A stretch of DNA of 64,000 nt from Kitasatospora sp. NBC_00374 (GCF_041434935.1 NZ_CP107964.1:3844001-3908000); one strand, 5' to 3'. Shown: positions 44,369 through 53,682, counted from the first letter of the stretch. A program made the numbers and translations. Notes: generated by a model not told the origin, from the letters alone.

Positions 44369-45502
44369 TCAGACGCCGGCGTAGGAGTGCTTGCCGGTGA
44401 CGAAGATGTTGACGCCGTAGTAGTTGAACAGCCAGCAGGCGAAGGCCAGCAGCGCCAGGTAGGCGGCCTTGCGGCCGCGCCAGCCGGCGGTCGCGCGGGC
44501 GTGCAGGTAGGCGGCGTAGGCGACCCAGGTGATGAAGGACCAGGTCTCCTTCGGGTCCCACTCCCAGTACTTGCCCCAGGCCGCCTCGGCCCAGATCGCG
44601 CCCGCGATGATGGTGAAGGTCCAGAGCGGGAAGACGATCGCGTTGATCCGGTAGGACAGCTTGTCCAGGGTGGCGGCGGCGGGCAGCCGCTGCCAGACCG
44701 AGGCCGGGATCCCCAGCGGGCCGCCGGGCAGGCCGGCCGCCGCGCGGCGCTCGTAGGCGTCCTTGCCCAGGTAGAGCAGGGTGGGCACGAAGGCCGCGTA
44801 GAAGGCGCCGCCGCACAGGATCGCGGTGGAGACGTGGATCGCGAGCCAGTACGAGTGCAGGGCCGGGACGAGCTGCTCGGAGTCGGTGTAGAGCACGGTG
44901 ACCGCGACACCGAGGGTCAGCAGCCCGGCGACCATCACCGGCAGGCCGAGCCAGCGGACGTTCTTCCTCGCGCCCAGCAGGACGAGGTAGGCCGTCACCA
45001 TCGCGAGCGCGAAGGCGCAGGAGAACTCGTACATGTTGCCCCACGGCCAGCGCATGACCGACAGCCCGCGGGTGAGCACCCCGCCCGCGTGCATCAGGGC
45101 GCCGAGGACGGTCAGTGAGACCGCGATCCGGCCGGCCAGGTCGCCCTTCTCGCTGCTGCCCGCCGCGCCGGGGCCGTCCGGTGCCTCGTCGTCGCCGCGC
45201 CCGCTGGTGACCACCGTCGCGCCGGCGTCGGCCAGCGCGGTGCGGGTGAGGGTGGCGGTGCCGCCGCTCGCGGTGGCGACCTTGACCGTCACCTTGCGGA
45301 CGCCCTTGGCGCCCTCCTCGGCGGCCGCGACCGTCTCGGCGAGGCTGGACTGCTCGGCCGAGCGGACCGCGACCGCGCCCTTGCTGCCGAAGGTCCACTC
45401 GAAGATGTGGGCGAACATGGCCAGCATGTACACGGCCATGGCCGAGTAGATCAGCTTGTTGGAGAGGTCGGCCAGCTGGGGGTCGACCGAGGCGAGATGC
45501 AC
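44369..45502 (-). CDS. ccsB: System II c-type cytochrome biogenesis protein CcsB (CcsA/ResC-type)
   Basis: 377 aa polytopic heme-handling protein. The tryptophan-rich WWD-type loop reads WGKYWEWDPKETWSFITW near residue 310, with conserved His residues in flanking loops (e.g. HAGGVLTRG, SYWLAIHVSTAI, YLHARA). An ~80-residue hydrophilic insert between TM1 and TM2 is rich in Ala/Thr/Gly. It works with ResB to attach heme to CxxCH apocytochromes outside the membrane. The GTG start has AAGGAG about 7 bases upstream and lies 3 bp after resB. It is last in the resA-ccdA-resB-ccsB operon. Confidence 0.94.
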   Translation of the reverse strand: MHLASVDPQLADLSNKLIYSAMAVYMLAMFAHIFEWTFGSKGAVAVRSAEQSSLAETVAAAEEGAKGVRKVTVKVATASGGTATLTRTALADAGATVVTSGRGDDEAPDGPGAAGSSEKGDLAGRIAVSLTVLGALMHAGGVLTRGLSVMRWPWGNMYEFSCAFALAMVTAYLVLLGARKNVRWLGLPVMVAGLLTLGVAVTVLYTDSEQLVPALHSYWLAIHVSTAILCGGAFYAAFVPTLLYLGKDAYERRAAAGLPGGPLGIPASVWQRLPAAATLDKLSYRINAIVFPLWTFTIIAGAIWAEAAWGKYWEWDPKETWSFITWVAYAAYLHARATAGWRGRKAAYLALLAFACWLFNYYGVNIFVTGKHSYAGV

Positions 45503-45505
45503 CGT

Positions 45506-47284
45506 CTACTCCTTGGAGTCCGGGTCGGCAGGGGCTGCGGGGGGTGCCGTGTCGTCGGCCGGGCCGCCCGGAGGGTGGTCCGACGGGCTGTCGTCGTCGT
45601 GATCGGTATCGGCGCCGTCGTCGAGCGCAGGGGCGCTGCCCTGGAGCTCGACGGCGAGCTCGGCCAGCTCCTCCGCCGTCCGGGCGGACTCGCTGCGGCC
45701 CAGGCCCGCCACCTCGACCAGGGTGCGGCCGTCCGGGCCGGCGGTGGCGCGGACCCAGATCCGGCGGCGCTGCACGAACAGCGAGCCGACCAGGCCGAGG
45801 ATCGCGCAGACCGCGCCGGTCAGCGCGACCGCATTGCCGGGCCGGTGCGAGATGTTGAAGCTGGCCCACTGCTGGTAGCCCTCGAAGGTGACGCTGCCGT
45901 AGCCGTCCGGGAGCTCCCAGGCCTGTCCGGGCTTCAGCCGGGCACGGGCGACGTCGCCGTCCTGCTGCAGCTGGGTCATGTGCTTGGTGTCCAGCTGGTA
46001 CACGTTCTGCGGCAGGCCCGAGTCCGTCCCCAGGTCGCCCTGGTAGGCGGTGAGCACCAGCATCGGGTCGGCGGCGTCCGGGAAGAGCGAGACCGGCCCG
46101 GTCTTCTCGAAGTTGTCCGGGGCGGTGGGCAGGAAGTAGCCGTTGAAGCCCAGCATGGTCTTGCCGCCGGACGGGCCGGTGCCGTAGTCGCTGACCTTGA
46201 TCACACCGGTGGAGGTGTTGTTGGCGTCCTGCGGCAGGAACGGCGTCGGCCCGCGGTAGACGATCTCGTTCTTCGCGTTGCGGACCGTCACCACCGGCGC
46301 GTAGCCGTGACCGATCAGGAAGACCTTGCTGTCGCCGATCTCCAGCGGGTGGTTGACCTCGATGGTGCCGGTGGTCAGCCTGGTGCTGTCGGTGCCCTTC
46401 CAGTACCGGATGTGCGCGGTGAAGTCGCGCGCGCTGCCGACCTGGTCGCCGCTGGTCTGGTAGCGGGCGGTGAACCGGTCCAGCTTGAAGCCGAAGGCAT
46501 CCAGGTCGTCCACGGTGTAGTAGTACGAGCCGGTGAAGTCGTCCAGCTGGGTGGTGGTGTTCGAGTAACCCTGGCCCTCGACCAGCAGCTTGCCGCCCTG
46601 GCCGCTGGCCAGGCTGGCCCAGGCGAAACCGGCCAGCAGCGCGAACAGCGAGAAGTGGAACAGCAGGTTGCCGACCTCGCGCAGGTAGCCCTTCTCGGAG
46701 GCGACCGCGCCGCCCGCGAGCTGGACCCGGAAGCGGCGCCGCTTCAGCAGCCGGTGCGCGGCGGCGTTGACCGCCTTGGCGTCGGCGTCGGTGTGCCAGG
46801 CCGCGTACACCGGCATCCGGGTCAGGTTGCGCGGCGCGGCCGGCGGCGCGGCACGCAGCACACCGACGAACTGCCAGGTGCGCGGCACGATGCAGCCGGC
46901 CAGCGAGACGAACAGCAGGATGTAGATCGAGGAGAACCAGACCGAGCTGTAGACGTCGAACAGCTGCAGCTTCTCGTACAGCGGGGCGACGCCCTGGTGC
47001 GCGGCCTTCCAGGTCTGCACCTTGAAGGCGTTCTGGCTGTTCTGCGGGATCAGCGAACCGGGGACGGCCGCCAGCGACAGCATGAACAGCAGGACCAGCG
47101 CGACCCGCATCGAGGTCAGCTGGCGCCACATCCAGCGCGCCCAGCCGACCACGCCGATGCCGGCCGGGCCGCCGTCCGGGGTGCCGGGGTCGCCGGGCTC
47201 GGCCGGGGCGCTGCTGAGGCGCTCGGCGTCCCGCTCGGCGGTCTCGTCGGCGGGCGTGGGGGGCCCGGTCCGGGTGTCGCTCAC
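45506..47284 (-). CDS. resB: System II cytochrome c biogenesis protein ResB (Ccs1)
   Basis: 592 aa. It has membrane segments near residues 60-85, 120-145, 205-225 and 500-520 and a large external domain between the third and fourth, as in ResB/Ccs1. Conserved features include the AAVPGSLIPQ segment and NLLFHFSLFALLAG. The C-terminus ends in an Asp/Pro-rich tail (HDDDSPSDHPPGG). It partners CcsB in heme transfer. The GTG start lies 2 bp after the ccdA stop. Confidence 0.93.
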   Translation of the reverse strand: MSDTRTGPPTPADETAERDAERLSSAPAEPGDPGTPDGGPAGIGVVGWARWMWRQLTSMRVALVLLFMLSLAAVPGSLIPQNSQNAFKVQTWKAAHQGVAPLYEKLQLFDVYSSVWFSSIYILLFVSLAGCIVPRTWQFVGVLRAAPPAAPRNLTRMPVYAAWHTDADAKAVNAAAHRLLKRRRFRVQLAGGAVASEKGYLREVGNLLFHFSLFALLAGFAWASLASGQGGKLLVEGQGYSNTTTQLDDFTGSYYYTVDDLDAFGFKLDRFTARYQTSGDQVGSARDFTAHIRYWKGTDSTRLTTGTIEVNHPLEIGDSKVFLIGHGYAPVVTVRNAKNEIVYRGPTPFLPQDANNTSTGVIKVSDYGTGPSGGKTMLGFNGYFLPTAPDNFEKTGPVSLFPDAADPMLVLTAYQGDLGTDSGLPQNVYQLDTKHMTQLQQDGDVARARLKPGQAWELPDGYGSVTFEGYQQWASFNISHRPGNAVALTGAVCAILGLVGSLFVQRRRIWVRATAGPDGRTLVEVAGLGRSESARTAEELAELAVELQGSAPALDDGADTDHDDDSPSDHPPGGPADDTAPPAAPADPDSKE

Positions 47285-47286
47285 GG

Positions 47287-48063
47287 TCAGATTCCGATCG
47301 AGAAGTCGGCGGTCGCGTACTGGAGCTGGTTCACCAGGGTGTCCCAGACGCCGGTCACCAGCAGGACGCCGACCGCGACGAGCATGCCGCCGCCGATCCG
47401 GGTGACCAGCTGGTAGTGGTTCTTGACCCAGCCGAACGCCCCCAGCGTCCGGCGGAATGCCAGGGCGGCCAGGATGAACGGTACGCCCAGCCCGAGGCAG
47501 TAGACCGCCGTCAGGAAGGCTCCGCGCCCGGCGCTGGCCTCGTTGAAGGCCAGCCCCTGGATCGAGGAGAGGGTCGGGCCGAGGCACGGCGTCCAGCCCA
47601 GCCCGAAGACCACGCCCAGCAGCGGGGCGCCGGCCAGGCCGACGGCCGGGCGGCGGTGCAGCCGCAGCTCGCGCATGGCGAAGCCGGGCATCAGGCCCAT
47701 GAAGGCCAGGCCCATCAGGATGGTCAGCGCGCCGAGCACCGTCCGGATCACCGTCTGGTGGTCCTTCATGGTCTGGCCGAAGTGGCCGAACAGCGCGCCC
47801 ATCGAGATGAACACCGCGCTGAAGCCGAGCACGAACAGGCCGACCCCGAGCAGCATCCGGCCGCGCCGGCCGCCCCTCGCCGCGGACAGGTCCGCGGCGG
47901 AGAAGCCGGTGACGTAGCTCAGGTAGCCGGGCAGCAGCGGCAGCACGCACGGGGAGAAGAACGAGACCAGCCCGGCCGCCAGGGCGATCGGGGTGGCGAG
48001 CAGCAGGGCGCCGCTGGAGACCGTTTCGTTGGTGTAGGCGGCGGCGAGCAGCCCGGTGCTCAC
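47287..48063 (-). CDS. ccdA: Thiol:disulfide interchange membrane protein CcdA
   Basis: 258 aa with about six membrane helices. The two redox Cys lie in FFSPCVLPLLPGYLSYVTG and GWTPCLGPTLSS, which carry electrons from cytoplasmic thioredoxin to extracytoplasmic ResA. The GTG start overlaps the resA stop by 4 bases. Confidence 0.94.
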   Translation of the reverse strand: MSTGLLAAAYTNETVSSGALLLATPIALAAGLVSFFSPCVLPLLPGYLSYVTGFSAADLSAARGGRRGRMLLGVGLFVLGFSAVFISMGALFGHFGQTMKDHQTVIRTVLGALTILMGLAFMGLMPGFAMRELRLHRRPAVGLAGAPLLGVVFGLGWTPCLGPTLSSIQGLAFNEASAGRGAFLTAVYCLGLGVPFILAALAFRRTLGAFGWVKNHYQLVTRIGGGMLVAVGVLLVTGVWDTLVNQLQYATADFSIGI

Positions 48064-48656
48064 TGCTGCTCCGCGAGGACCGGCTTCAGCATCGCTTCGA
48101 GGTCCTCGGTGGAGAGCGGGTGCAGCGAGCGGGCGGCCAGCCGGCCCTGGCGGTCGATCACGATGGTGGTCGGGATCGCCGAGGGGTTGAGGGTGCCCTT
48201 GGGGAACTTGAGGATCTCGGTGCCGGCCGGGTCGAAGATGCTCGGGAAGGTGATGCCCTTCTCCTGCTCGAAGCGGACGGCGTTGGCCGGGTCGGTGTCC
48301 CGGGTGTTGATGCCCAGGAACTGCACGCCGTCGTCCTTGTGGGCCTGGGAGACCTCCTGGAGGTTCTTCGCCTCGGCCCGGCAGGGGCCGCACCAGGAGC
48401 CCCAGATGTTGAGCACCACGACCTTGCCGCGGTAGTCCGACAGCTTCACGTCGCCGCCGCTCAGGCTCGCCCCGGAGATCTCCGGGGCGGTGTTGCGCAC
48501 GCTGATCTCGGCGGTGTCGATCCCGCCCTTGCCGGCGATGAATCCGGCCTGGGCCTCGCTGCCGCTCCCGGAGGAGCTGCAACCGGCCAGGGTGAGCAGG
48601 GCGGCCGCGCCGACAGTGGCGGCGAGGCGGAGGCGGCGGGGGTGCGTCCCAGACAT
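48060..48656 (-). CDS. resA: Thioredoxin-like lipoprotein ResA/TlpA
   Basis: 198 aa. The signal peptide ends in the lipobox LAGC with Cys26. A thioredoxin fold with WGSWCGPCR holds Cys89/Cys92. IPTTIVIDRQGRL supplies the cis-Pro loop. It reduces the heme-binding cysteines of apocytochrome c. It is first gene of the maturation operon; a TTGACC -35-like element (48766-48761) and a leader hairpin (48694-48722) lie upstream. Confidence 0.94.
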   Translation of the reverse strand: MSGTHPRRLRLAATVGAAALLTLAGCSSSGSGSEAQAGFIAGKGGIDTAEISVRNTAPEISGASLSGGDVKLSDYRGKVVVLNIWGSWCGPCRAEAKNLQEVSQAHKDDGVQFLGINTRDTDPANAVRFEQEKGITFPSIFDPAGTEILKFPKGTLNPSAIPTTIVIDRQGRLAARSLHPLSTEDLEAMLKPVLAEQQ

Positions 48657-48693
48657 GTGAAAAGTTTCGCATGGGACTTTGGGCAGGTTTCGG

Positions 48694-48722
48694 GGGGCCC
48701 GAGGTTACGTGTCGGACCCCCC
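48694..48722 (-). promoter_or_regulatory. Hairpin in the probable resA leader
   Basis: On the minus-strand RNA, GGGGG-U-CCGA can pair with UCGG-G-CCCCC (one G-U wobble) around a 9-base loop, 38 bases before the resA start. It could be an attenuator, an RNA-stability element or a second terminator for the upstream unit. Only the pairing is seen. Confidence 0.45.
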
Positions 48723-48767
48723 TTGACCTGCGGTTCTTGTACTTATGATCCGCTTAATCCGGTCAAA

Positions 48768-48787
48768 GCGGCCGGGGTTTCGGCCGC
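48768..48787 (-). terminator. Terminator of the hemL-histidine phosphatase unit
   Basis: GCGGCCG and CGGCCGC flank a 6-base loop, and on the minus strand a TTT tract follows the stem. It lies 11 bases past the phosphatase stop. The following TTGACC may be the -35 of the resA promoter. Confidence 0.65.
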
Positions 48788-48797
48788 CGGGTGTGAG

Positions 48798-49475
48798 CTA
48801 CGCCCCGAAGCTCTTCCCGACCGGCTTGTCGCCGCCCTTGCCGATCAGGTGGGCCGGCAGCAGATCACGGGCCGGCTCGCGGTAGCCGATCGAGACGATC
48901 CGGTCGTCCTCGTAGGTGAAGCTGGTCAGCGAGGCCAGTGAGCACTGCCGGTTGCGCGGGTCGTGCCACAGCCGGCGGCGCTCCGCGAAGGAGCGGACGA
49001 TCCAGATCGGCAGCTGGTGGCTGACGCAGACCGCCTCGTGCCCGCGCGCGGCGTCCCGGGCCTTGGCCAGGGCGCCCATCATCCGGACCACCTGCTCGAT
49101 GTACGGCTCGCCCCAGGACGGCTTGAACGGGTTGGTCAGGTACCGCCAGTACGCCGGGTTGCGCAGCGAACCGTCGCCGACGCCGAAGGTCTTGCCCTGG
49201 AAGATGTTGTCCGCCTCGATCAGCCCGCCGTCGACGGCCACGTCCAGGCCGTGCAGCTTGGCGATCGGGGCGGCGGTCTCCTGGGCCCGCTCCAGCGGGG
49301 AGGCCACCACATGCGTGATGTCCCGGTCCGCCAGGTGCTCGGCGACCCGGTCGGCCATCTGCCGGCCCAGCTCGGACAGGTGGTAGCCCGGCAGGCGGCC
49401 GTACAGCACGCCCTCCGGGTTGTGCACCTCGCCGTGCCGCATCAGGTGGACGACGGTGGTCTCTTTGGCACTCAC
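48798..49475 (-). CDS. Histidine phosphatase (phosphoglycerate mutase-like) family protein
   Basis: 225 aa. The catalytic LMRHGEVHNP motif (His14 region) is near the N-terminus. VVASPLERAQETA and AVCVSHQLPIWIV supply the other phosphate-pocket Arg and His. It may be a broad phosphatase rather than a glycolytic mutase. It is downstream of hemL on the same strand. The GTG start lies 67 bases after the hemL stop. Confidence 0.92.
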   Translation of the reverse strand: MSAKETTVVHLMRHGEVHNPEGVLYGRLPGYHLSELGRQMADRVAEHLADRDITHVVASPLERAQETAAPIAKLHGLDVAVDGGLIEADNIFQGKTFGVGDGSLRNPAYWRYLTNPFKPSWGEPYIEQVVRMMGALAKARDAARGHEAVCVSHQLPIWIVRSFAERRRLWHDPRNRQCSLASLTSFTYEDDRIVSIGYREPARDLLPAHLIGKGGDKPVGKSFGA

Positions 49476-49542
49476 TGCTCTGGGTCTCCTCGGTACTGGC
49501 GACGGTGGGCGGTACCGCCGACGGCGGGCCGGCGACGGGCGG

Positions 49543-50889
49543 TCACGCGGGCTGGGCCTCGGCGGCGGCGCGGGCGGCGGCGGGCAGGGCGGCCGCGATC
49601 CGCTCGATCGCGCGGGCGTCGTGGGAGGCCGAGACGAACCACGACTCGAAGGCCGACGGCGGCAGGTAGACGCCCCGGCTCAGCATCGCGTGGAAGAAGC
49701 CGTTGAAGCGGTAGGCCTGCTGGCGCTTCGCCTCGTCGTAGTTGGTGACCTGCTCGTCGGTGAAGAACACCGAGAACATGTTCCCGGCCGTCTGCAGCCG
49801 GTGGGTGACGCCCTCCTTGGTGAGCGCGTCGGACACCAGGCCGGAGATCTCGGCGGAGACCCGGTCCACGGTGGCGTACACCTCGTCGGTGCAGCCCCGC
49901 AGCTGGGCCAGGCCGGCGGCGGTGGCGACCGGGTTACCGGAGAGGGTGCCCGCCTGGTAGACCGGCCCGGCCGGGGCCAGGTACGCCATCACGTCGGCGC
50001 GGCCGCCGAAGGCCGCGGCCGGGAAGCCGCCGCCCATCACCTTGCCGAAGGTGATCAGGTCCGGCGCCCAGCCCTCGCGGGCGGCCTCCAGGCCGTACCA
50101 GCCGGCCCTGGAGACGCGGAAGCCGGTCATCACCTCGTCCGACACGAACAGCGCGCCGTTGCTCCGGCAGAGCTCGGCCAGGCCCCGGTTGAAGCCGGGC
50201 AGCGGCGGGACGACGCCCATGTTCCCGGGCGAGGCCTCGGTGATCACGCAGGCGATCTCGCCGGGGTGCGCGGCGAACGCCTGGCGGACGGCCTCCAGGT
50301 CGTTGTACGGCAGCACGATCGTGTCGCCCGCCTGGGCGCCGGTGACGCCGGGCGTGTCGGGCAGGCCGAATGTCGCCACACCGGAACCGGCGGCGGCGAG
50401 CAGCGCGTCCACATGACCGTGGTAGCAGCCGGCGAACTTCACGATCTTGGCGCGGCCGGTGAATCCCCGGGCGAGCCGGATCGCCGACATGGTCGCCTCG
50501 GTGCCGCTCGACACCAGCCGGACCTGCTCGACCGGGGCGACCCGGGCGACGATCTCCTCCGCCAGCTCCACCTCGCCCTCGCCGGGCGTGCCGAACGAGG
50601 TGCCGCGGCCGACCGCCCGCTGGACGGCCTCCACGACGGCCGGGTGCGCGTGCCCGAGGATCATCGGTCCCCAGGAACACACCAGGTCGACGTAGTCGCG
50701 GCCGTCCGCGTCGGTCAGGTACGGCCCGCTGCCGGACACCATGAAGCGCGGGGTGCCGCCGACCGCCTTGAAGGCGCGCACCGGCGAGTTCACGCCGCCC
50801 GGCGTGACCACGGTGGCCCGCTCGAACAGCGACTGGGACCGGGGTGCTTCGTACGGGTAGCTCTTCAGTTCGTTCATCGGCTCGCTCAT
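49543..50889 (-). CDS. hemL: Glutamate-1-semialdehyde 2,1-aminomutase
   Basis: 448 aa PLP enzyme that makes 5-aminolevulinate for heme. Lys283 in [18 protein letters not shown] is the PLP lysine. [37 protein letters not shown] and [10 protein letters not shown] are the canonical HemL blocks. GAGGACG precedes the ATG. Its place beside the cytochrome c maturation operon ties heme supply to heme attachment. Other hem genes are not in view. Confidence 0.96.
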   Translation of the reverse strand: MSEPMNELKSYPYEAPRSQSLFERATVVTPGGVNSPVRAFKAVGGTPRFMVSGSGPYLTDADGRDYVDLVCSWGPMILGHAHPAVVEAVQRAVGRGTSFGTPGEGEVELAEEIVARVAPVEQVRLVSSGTEATMSAIRLARGFTGRAKIVKFAGCYHGHVDALLAAAGSGVATFGLPDTPGVTGAQAGDTIVLPYNDLEAVRQAFAAHPGEIACVITEASPGNMGVVPPLPGFNRGLAELCRSNGALFVSDEVMTGFRVSRAGWYGLEAAREGWAPDLITFGKVMGGGFPAAAFGGRADVMAYLAPAGPVYQAGTLSGNPVATAAGLAQLRGCTDEVYATVDRVSAEISGLVSDALTKEGVTHRLQTAGNMFSVFFTDEQVTNYDEAKRQQAYRFNGFFHAMLSRGVYLPPSAFESWFVSASHDARAIERIAAALPAAARAAAEAQPA

Positions 50890-51233
50890 CGACTGCGTCC
50901 TCGGGTCGGGTTACCCGGACATGCTCTCAAATCGTGTCCTTCACCTCTGCATGTCGGAGCCGATCATCTGGAACGATGATCCGTGTGCTGTTGCCGTTCG
51001 GCGGGGCCGACCAGAGGTACGGTTATCCGTACTACCGGCTATCGCTGCCGGACCGACCGGGGCCATCGGGGTCTTCGACGGGGCTTCCCCGCGAACGGAC
51101 CCGGTGACCGAACCGGCTGACCTGGCGGTCAGACTGTGTACGGCAGCGCGAGACGGGTAAGTGGCACGTTCGGAGGGACACCGAGCGTGTGGGGGTCTGT
51201 CGAGTCCGGCGAATTCCGGTGAGGATGGTCCGA
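50890..51233. other. Intergenic region between divergent hemL and a hypothetical gene
   Basis: 344 bp. Small open frames on the plus strand (e.g. from 50921 and 50981) have poor third-position G/C bias and no good ribosome binding site, so I call no gene. The relatively A/T-rich TCTCAAATCGTG and GGTTATCCGTACTACC are candidate promoter sequence. Confidence 0.45.
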
Positions 51234-51833
51234 GTGTCCGAGGCGCAGGACGGCTCCGACGAGGCCGTGGGTGGTTCCCGCAGGTCCGCTCGGGCCGCAG
51301 GCGGGGGTTCGGGAGCCGGCAGGGGAAGGCGGGGTGAGGGCAGGGTGGGGGTCACCTACAAGTACTTCGGGGCGCCCGACCGGGCCACCGCCGCCAGAGT
51401 TCCCACCGCCCTCGGACCGGGCGGCCTGGGGCTGGACGCGGGCGAGCTCGGCTCGCTCGGACGGCTCGGCGACCTGATGGAGACCAGCGGCTCGCCCAAC
51501 GGCCACCTGTCCACCAAGATCAAACCGGAGACCATGAGCGCCATGGTCCTCACCGGCATCCAGGGCGTCCCGCTGCACCAGGTCCCGCCGCTGGAGCTGG
51601 TCGTCCTGCACCCCGACTACGCCGTCGTCCAGCTCCCGCAGACCGTCGTCGAGCCGCTCCGCAAGGCCGACGAGATGGAGCTCGGCGCCGCCGCGTTCAT
51701 CTGGTCCACCGTGCCGGACCGCCGTGGGCCCCGGGACGCCTTCGTGATCTACCAGATGCTGCACGAGTGGCAGGACTTCGCCAACCGGCTGCACGAGGCG
51801 GGGCACCAGCTGTACTGCCTGGTCTGGCCCTGA
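51234..51833 (+). CDS. Conserved hypothetical protein, 199 aa
   Basis: Residues 1-40 are Gly/Arg/Ser-rich and probably disordered. The conserved core from YKYFGAPDRATAARVPTALG to the end includes STKIKPETMSAMVLTG, LELVVLHPDYAVVQLPQ and a helical C-terminus (MLHEWQDFANRLHEAGHQLYCLVW). There is no signal or membrane segment. The GTG at 51234 is preferred (GAGG 9 bases upstream) over the ATG at 51225. The function was not recognised. Confidence 0.75.
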   Translation: MSEAQDGSDEAVGGSRRSARAAGGGSGAGRGRRGEGRVGVTYKYFGAPDRATAARVPTALGPGGLGLDAGELGSLGRLGDLMETSGSPNGHLSTKIKPETMSAMVLTGIQGVPLHQVPPLELVVLHPDYAVVQLPQTVVEPLRKADEMELGAAAFIWSTVPDRRGPRDAFVIYQMLHEWQDFANRLHEAGHQLYCLVWP

Positions 51834-51972
51834 CCTGCGGATCCGCCGGGGCCCGAGGGGTGGGCGGACGTCTGTTCGGCCATCGGTGACGCGTGCGTCC
51901 GGAAATCCCCGGCAGGAGGGGAATGTGACCGAGCGTCACACGCCGGAGCTCCCGGTGTGGCACAGTGTGCGT

Positions 51973-51987
51973 ACTACGTCACGTAGT
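51973..51987. promoter_or_regulatory. Perfect 15-bp palindrome ACTACGTCACGTAGT (operator-like)
   Basis: Two 7-bp arms flank one C, located 71 bp upstream of the wHTH/zinc-ribbon gene's ATG in an A/T-richer stretch. The sequence has the form of a dimeric regulator's operator. Autoregulation by the downstream gene is a testable guess. Confidence 0.6.
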
Positions 51988-52057
51988 CCAACCGCACATA
52001 TGTGACCCCGGCGGTGCGCCAACACCCCGGGGCCCGGCAACAGGAAAACGACTCCCG

Positions 52058-52999
52058 ATGCATGTACATCGTAGCGCCCCGGTGCGCTCGTTCACGGTGC
52101 TGCCGAACGGCCCGCTGCAGGATCGCCGGCTGACCTACACCGCCCGTGGCCTGCTGGTCGACCTCCTCTCGCGCCCCGACGGCTGGCGCGAGGACGGACG
52201 GGCGATGGCGGACAGCAGCCCGCAGGGGCGCGGCGCCGTCCGCAGGGCACTGAAGGAGCTGGCCGAGGCCGGCTACTACCGGGTCGTCAAAGTCCGGCGG
52301 GCGGACGGCACGATCCGCAGCGAGGCCCATGTCTTCGACACCCCGCAGCGACCGGAGCCTCCGGGTGTTCCCCACCCGGTCGCCGGTGAACCAGTGGCCG
52401 GACGCCCTGACGCTCCTCCGGTAAAGAACCCGGACAAAGAACCCACCCTCCCCGTCCCGTCGTTCGGCGACAGGCCGGACGGGCGGGAGACGGGCCCCGG
52501 CCACGATGTGCCGGCGGTACCGGACGAGAGGCTGAGCGTGGCCGCGCGGACCCTGCTCAGGGTGATCGGACCCGAGCCGCGCCTGAGACTGGGACAGGCC
52601 GAGTTGGCGGAGCTGGCACCGCTGGCTGCCCAGTGGCTGGAACACGGCAGCACGCACGGCGATTTGGCCCACGCCCTGCTGTCCGGCCTGCCCAGGGCGG
52701 TGTACTCCCCGCTGGCGGTGCTCCGCTACCGCCTGGAGCGCAAGATGCCGCCGGCCCGCGCCCCCGAGCCACCGGCGGCCAGGTACACCGAGTGCCCCAC
52801 TTGCCGCGACCTCGTACCCCGGCAGGGCGGCTGCCGCGCCTGCGCCGGTCTGGGCGCCCGGACGGTCGCGGTCGGCGGCGGCGCCGAGGCGACTCCGGGC
52901 GGCGCCGCGCGGGCCCGCGCCGCACTGCGGGCCGCCCGGGCGGCGTTACCGCTCGGTGGCGGGTACGCCGGGCCGGCCGCCGCGGTCTGCGGCGCCTGA
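52058..52999 (+). CDS. Winged-helix DNA-binding protein with C-terminal zinc ribbon
   Basis: 313 aa. Residues ~10-95 look like a helix-turn-helix replication-initiator/MarR-like domain (LTYTARGLLVDLLSRPDGW...GAVRRALKELAEAGYYRVVKV...). A Pro-rich linker spans ~105-155, then a helical segment (LRLGQAELAELAPLAAQWLEHG). CPTCRDLVPRQGGCRAC near residue 248 is a CxxC...CxxC zinc ribbon, and the tail is Ala/Arg/Gly-rich. AGGAAAA precedes the ATG. Similar helical domains occur in Streptomyces regulators of unknown role. A perfect palindrome lies upstream. Confidence 0.75.
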   Translation: MHVHRSAPVRSFTVLPNGPLQDRRLTYTARGLLVDLLSRPDGWREDGRAMADSSPQGRGAVRRALKELAEAGYYRVVKVRRADGTIRSEAHVFDTPQRPEPPGVPHPVAGEPVAGRPDAPPVKNPDKEPTLPVPSFGDRPDGRETGPGHDVPAVPDERLSVAARTLLRVIGPEPRLRLGQAELAELAPLAAQWLEHGSTHGDLAHALLSGLPRAVYSPLAVLRYRLERKMPPARAPEPPAARYTECPTCRDLVPRQGGCRACAGLGARTVAVGGGAEATPGGAARARAALRAARAALPLGGGYAGPAAAVCGA

Positions 53000-53016
53000 C
53001 CGCGGCGCGCGCCGAT

Positions 53017-53049
53017 GCCCGCCCCGGCCTCGGGAGGCTCGGGGCGGGC
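53017..53049. terminator. Hairpin between convergent genes at 53 kb
   Basis: GCCCGCCCC pairs with GGGGCGGGC and GCCT with AGGC, separated by a small bulge, with a 4-base loop. It lies 17 bases past the wHTH gene stop and 11 bases before the end of the opposing gene. Confidence 0.65.
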
Positions 53050-53060
53050 GGACCGTCAGG

Positions 53061-53465
53061 TCAGTGGCTGTTCTTGCCGAGGCAGAGGATGAAGCTGTCC
53101 GAGGAGGACTCCTCGCTGTACGCGGCCTCGAAGCCCTCGACGGCCTCGCACTCCTTGTCGTCCTTGCCCTGGACGACCTTGAGGACCTTGAAGTCGGCGT
53201 TGGCGGCGCCGCAGTCGACGATGCTCACGTTCGGCTTGGTGTCGCTGCCCGCGTTGTGGACGCAGTTGCCGACCTCGGCGATCGACGGGTCGTCCTTCAC
53301 CGCGAAGCCGATGGCCACCACGGCCGCGACCAGGACGACGACGGCACCGAGCAGCCCCAGCAGGATCTTGCCCGCGCGGCGCTTCTTCGGCGGCTCGGCG
53401 ACGGCCGCCGGGTCCTGCGGGTATGCGGCCTGGTCCTGCGCCTCGGGGGTAGGCGGAGTGGTCAC
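53061..53465 (-). CDS. Small membrane-anchored protein, LppU/SCO3897-like, copy 1
   Basis: 134 aa: Pro-rich cytoplasmic N-terminus, basic KKRR, one membrane helix (ILLGLLGAVVVLVAAVVAIGFAV), then an external ~75-residue domain with three Cys (GNCVHNAG, VDCGAAN, KECEAV) and a fourth near the end (FILCLGKN), so two disulfides are likely. GAGGAA precedes the GTG start. A tandem paralogue follows at 53683-54123. Family members are widespread in actinomycetes and have no known function. Confidence 0.82.
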   Translation of the reverse strand: MTTPPTPEAQDQAAYPQDPAAVAEPPKKRRAGKILLGLLGAVVVLVAAVVAIGFAVKDDPSIAEVGNCVHNAGSDTKPNVSIVDCGAANADFKVLKVVQGKDDKECEAVEGFEAAYSEESSSDSFILCLGKNSH

Positions 53466-53682
53466 GGTGGTTCCTCGTTCATCGGCTGGGAAGTGTCGGC
53501 CGACAGTAGAGGGCAGCCGGTCCCGGGCTGAAGAGACGACTACTGATAGTTACCGAGTCGTGTCCGGAGATCGGCCGAGAACAGGGCAAAACCCCTGCTC
53601 ATCGACCATCTCCCAGGGCGGTCGCGACTGCGGCCCGGCCTCGCGGCCGTCACGCACCGGGGTCACGTCCTTCGGGACCGCC

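Noticed and set aside
50921..51160. Small plus-strand ORFs (79 and ~43 codons) between hemL and the 51234 gene
   Set aside because: Third-position G/C is low, a TTA codon occurs and no ribosome binding site is evident, so they are probably chance frames in a promoter region.
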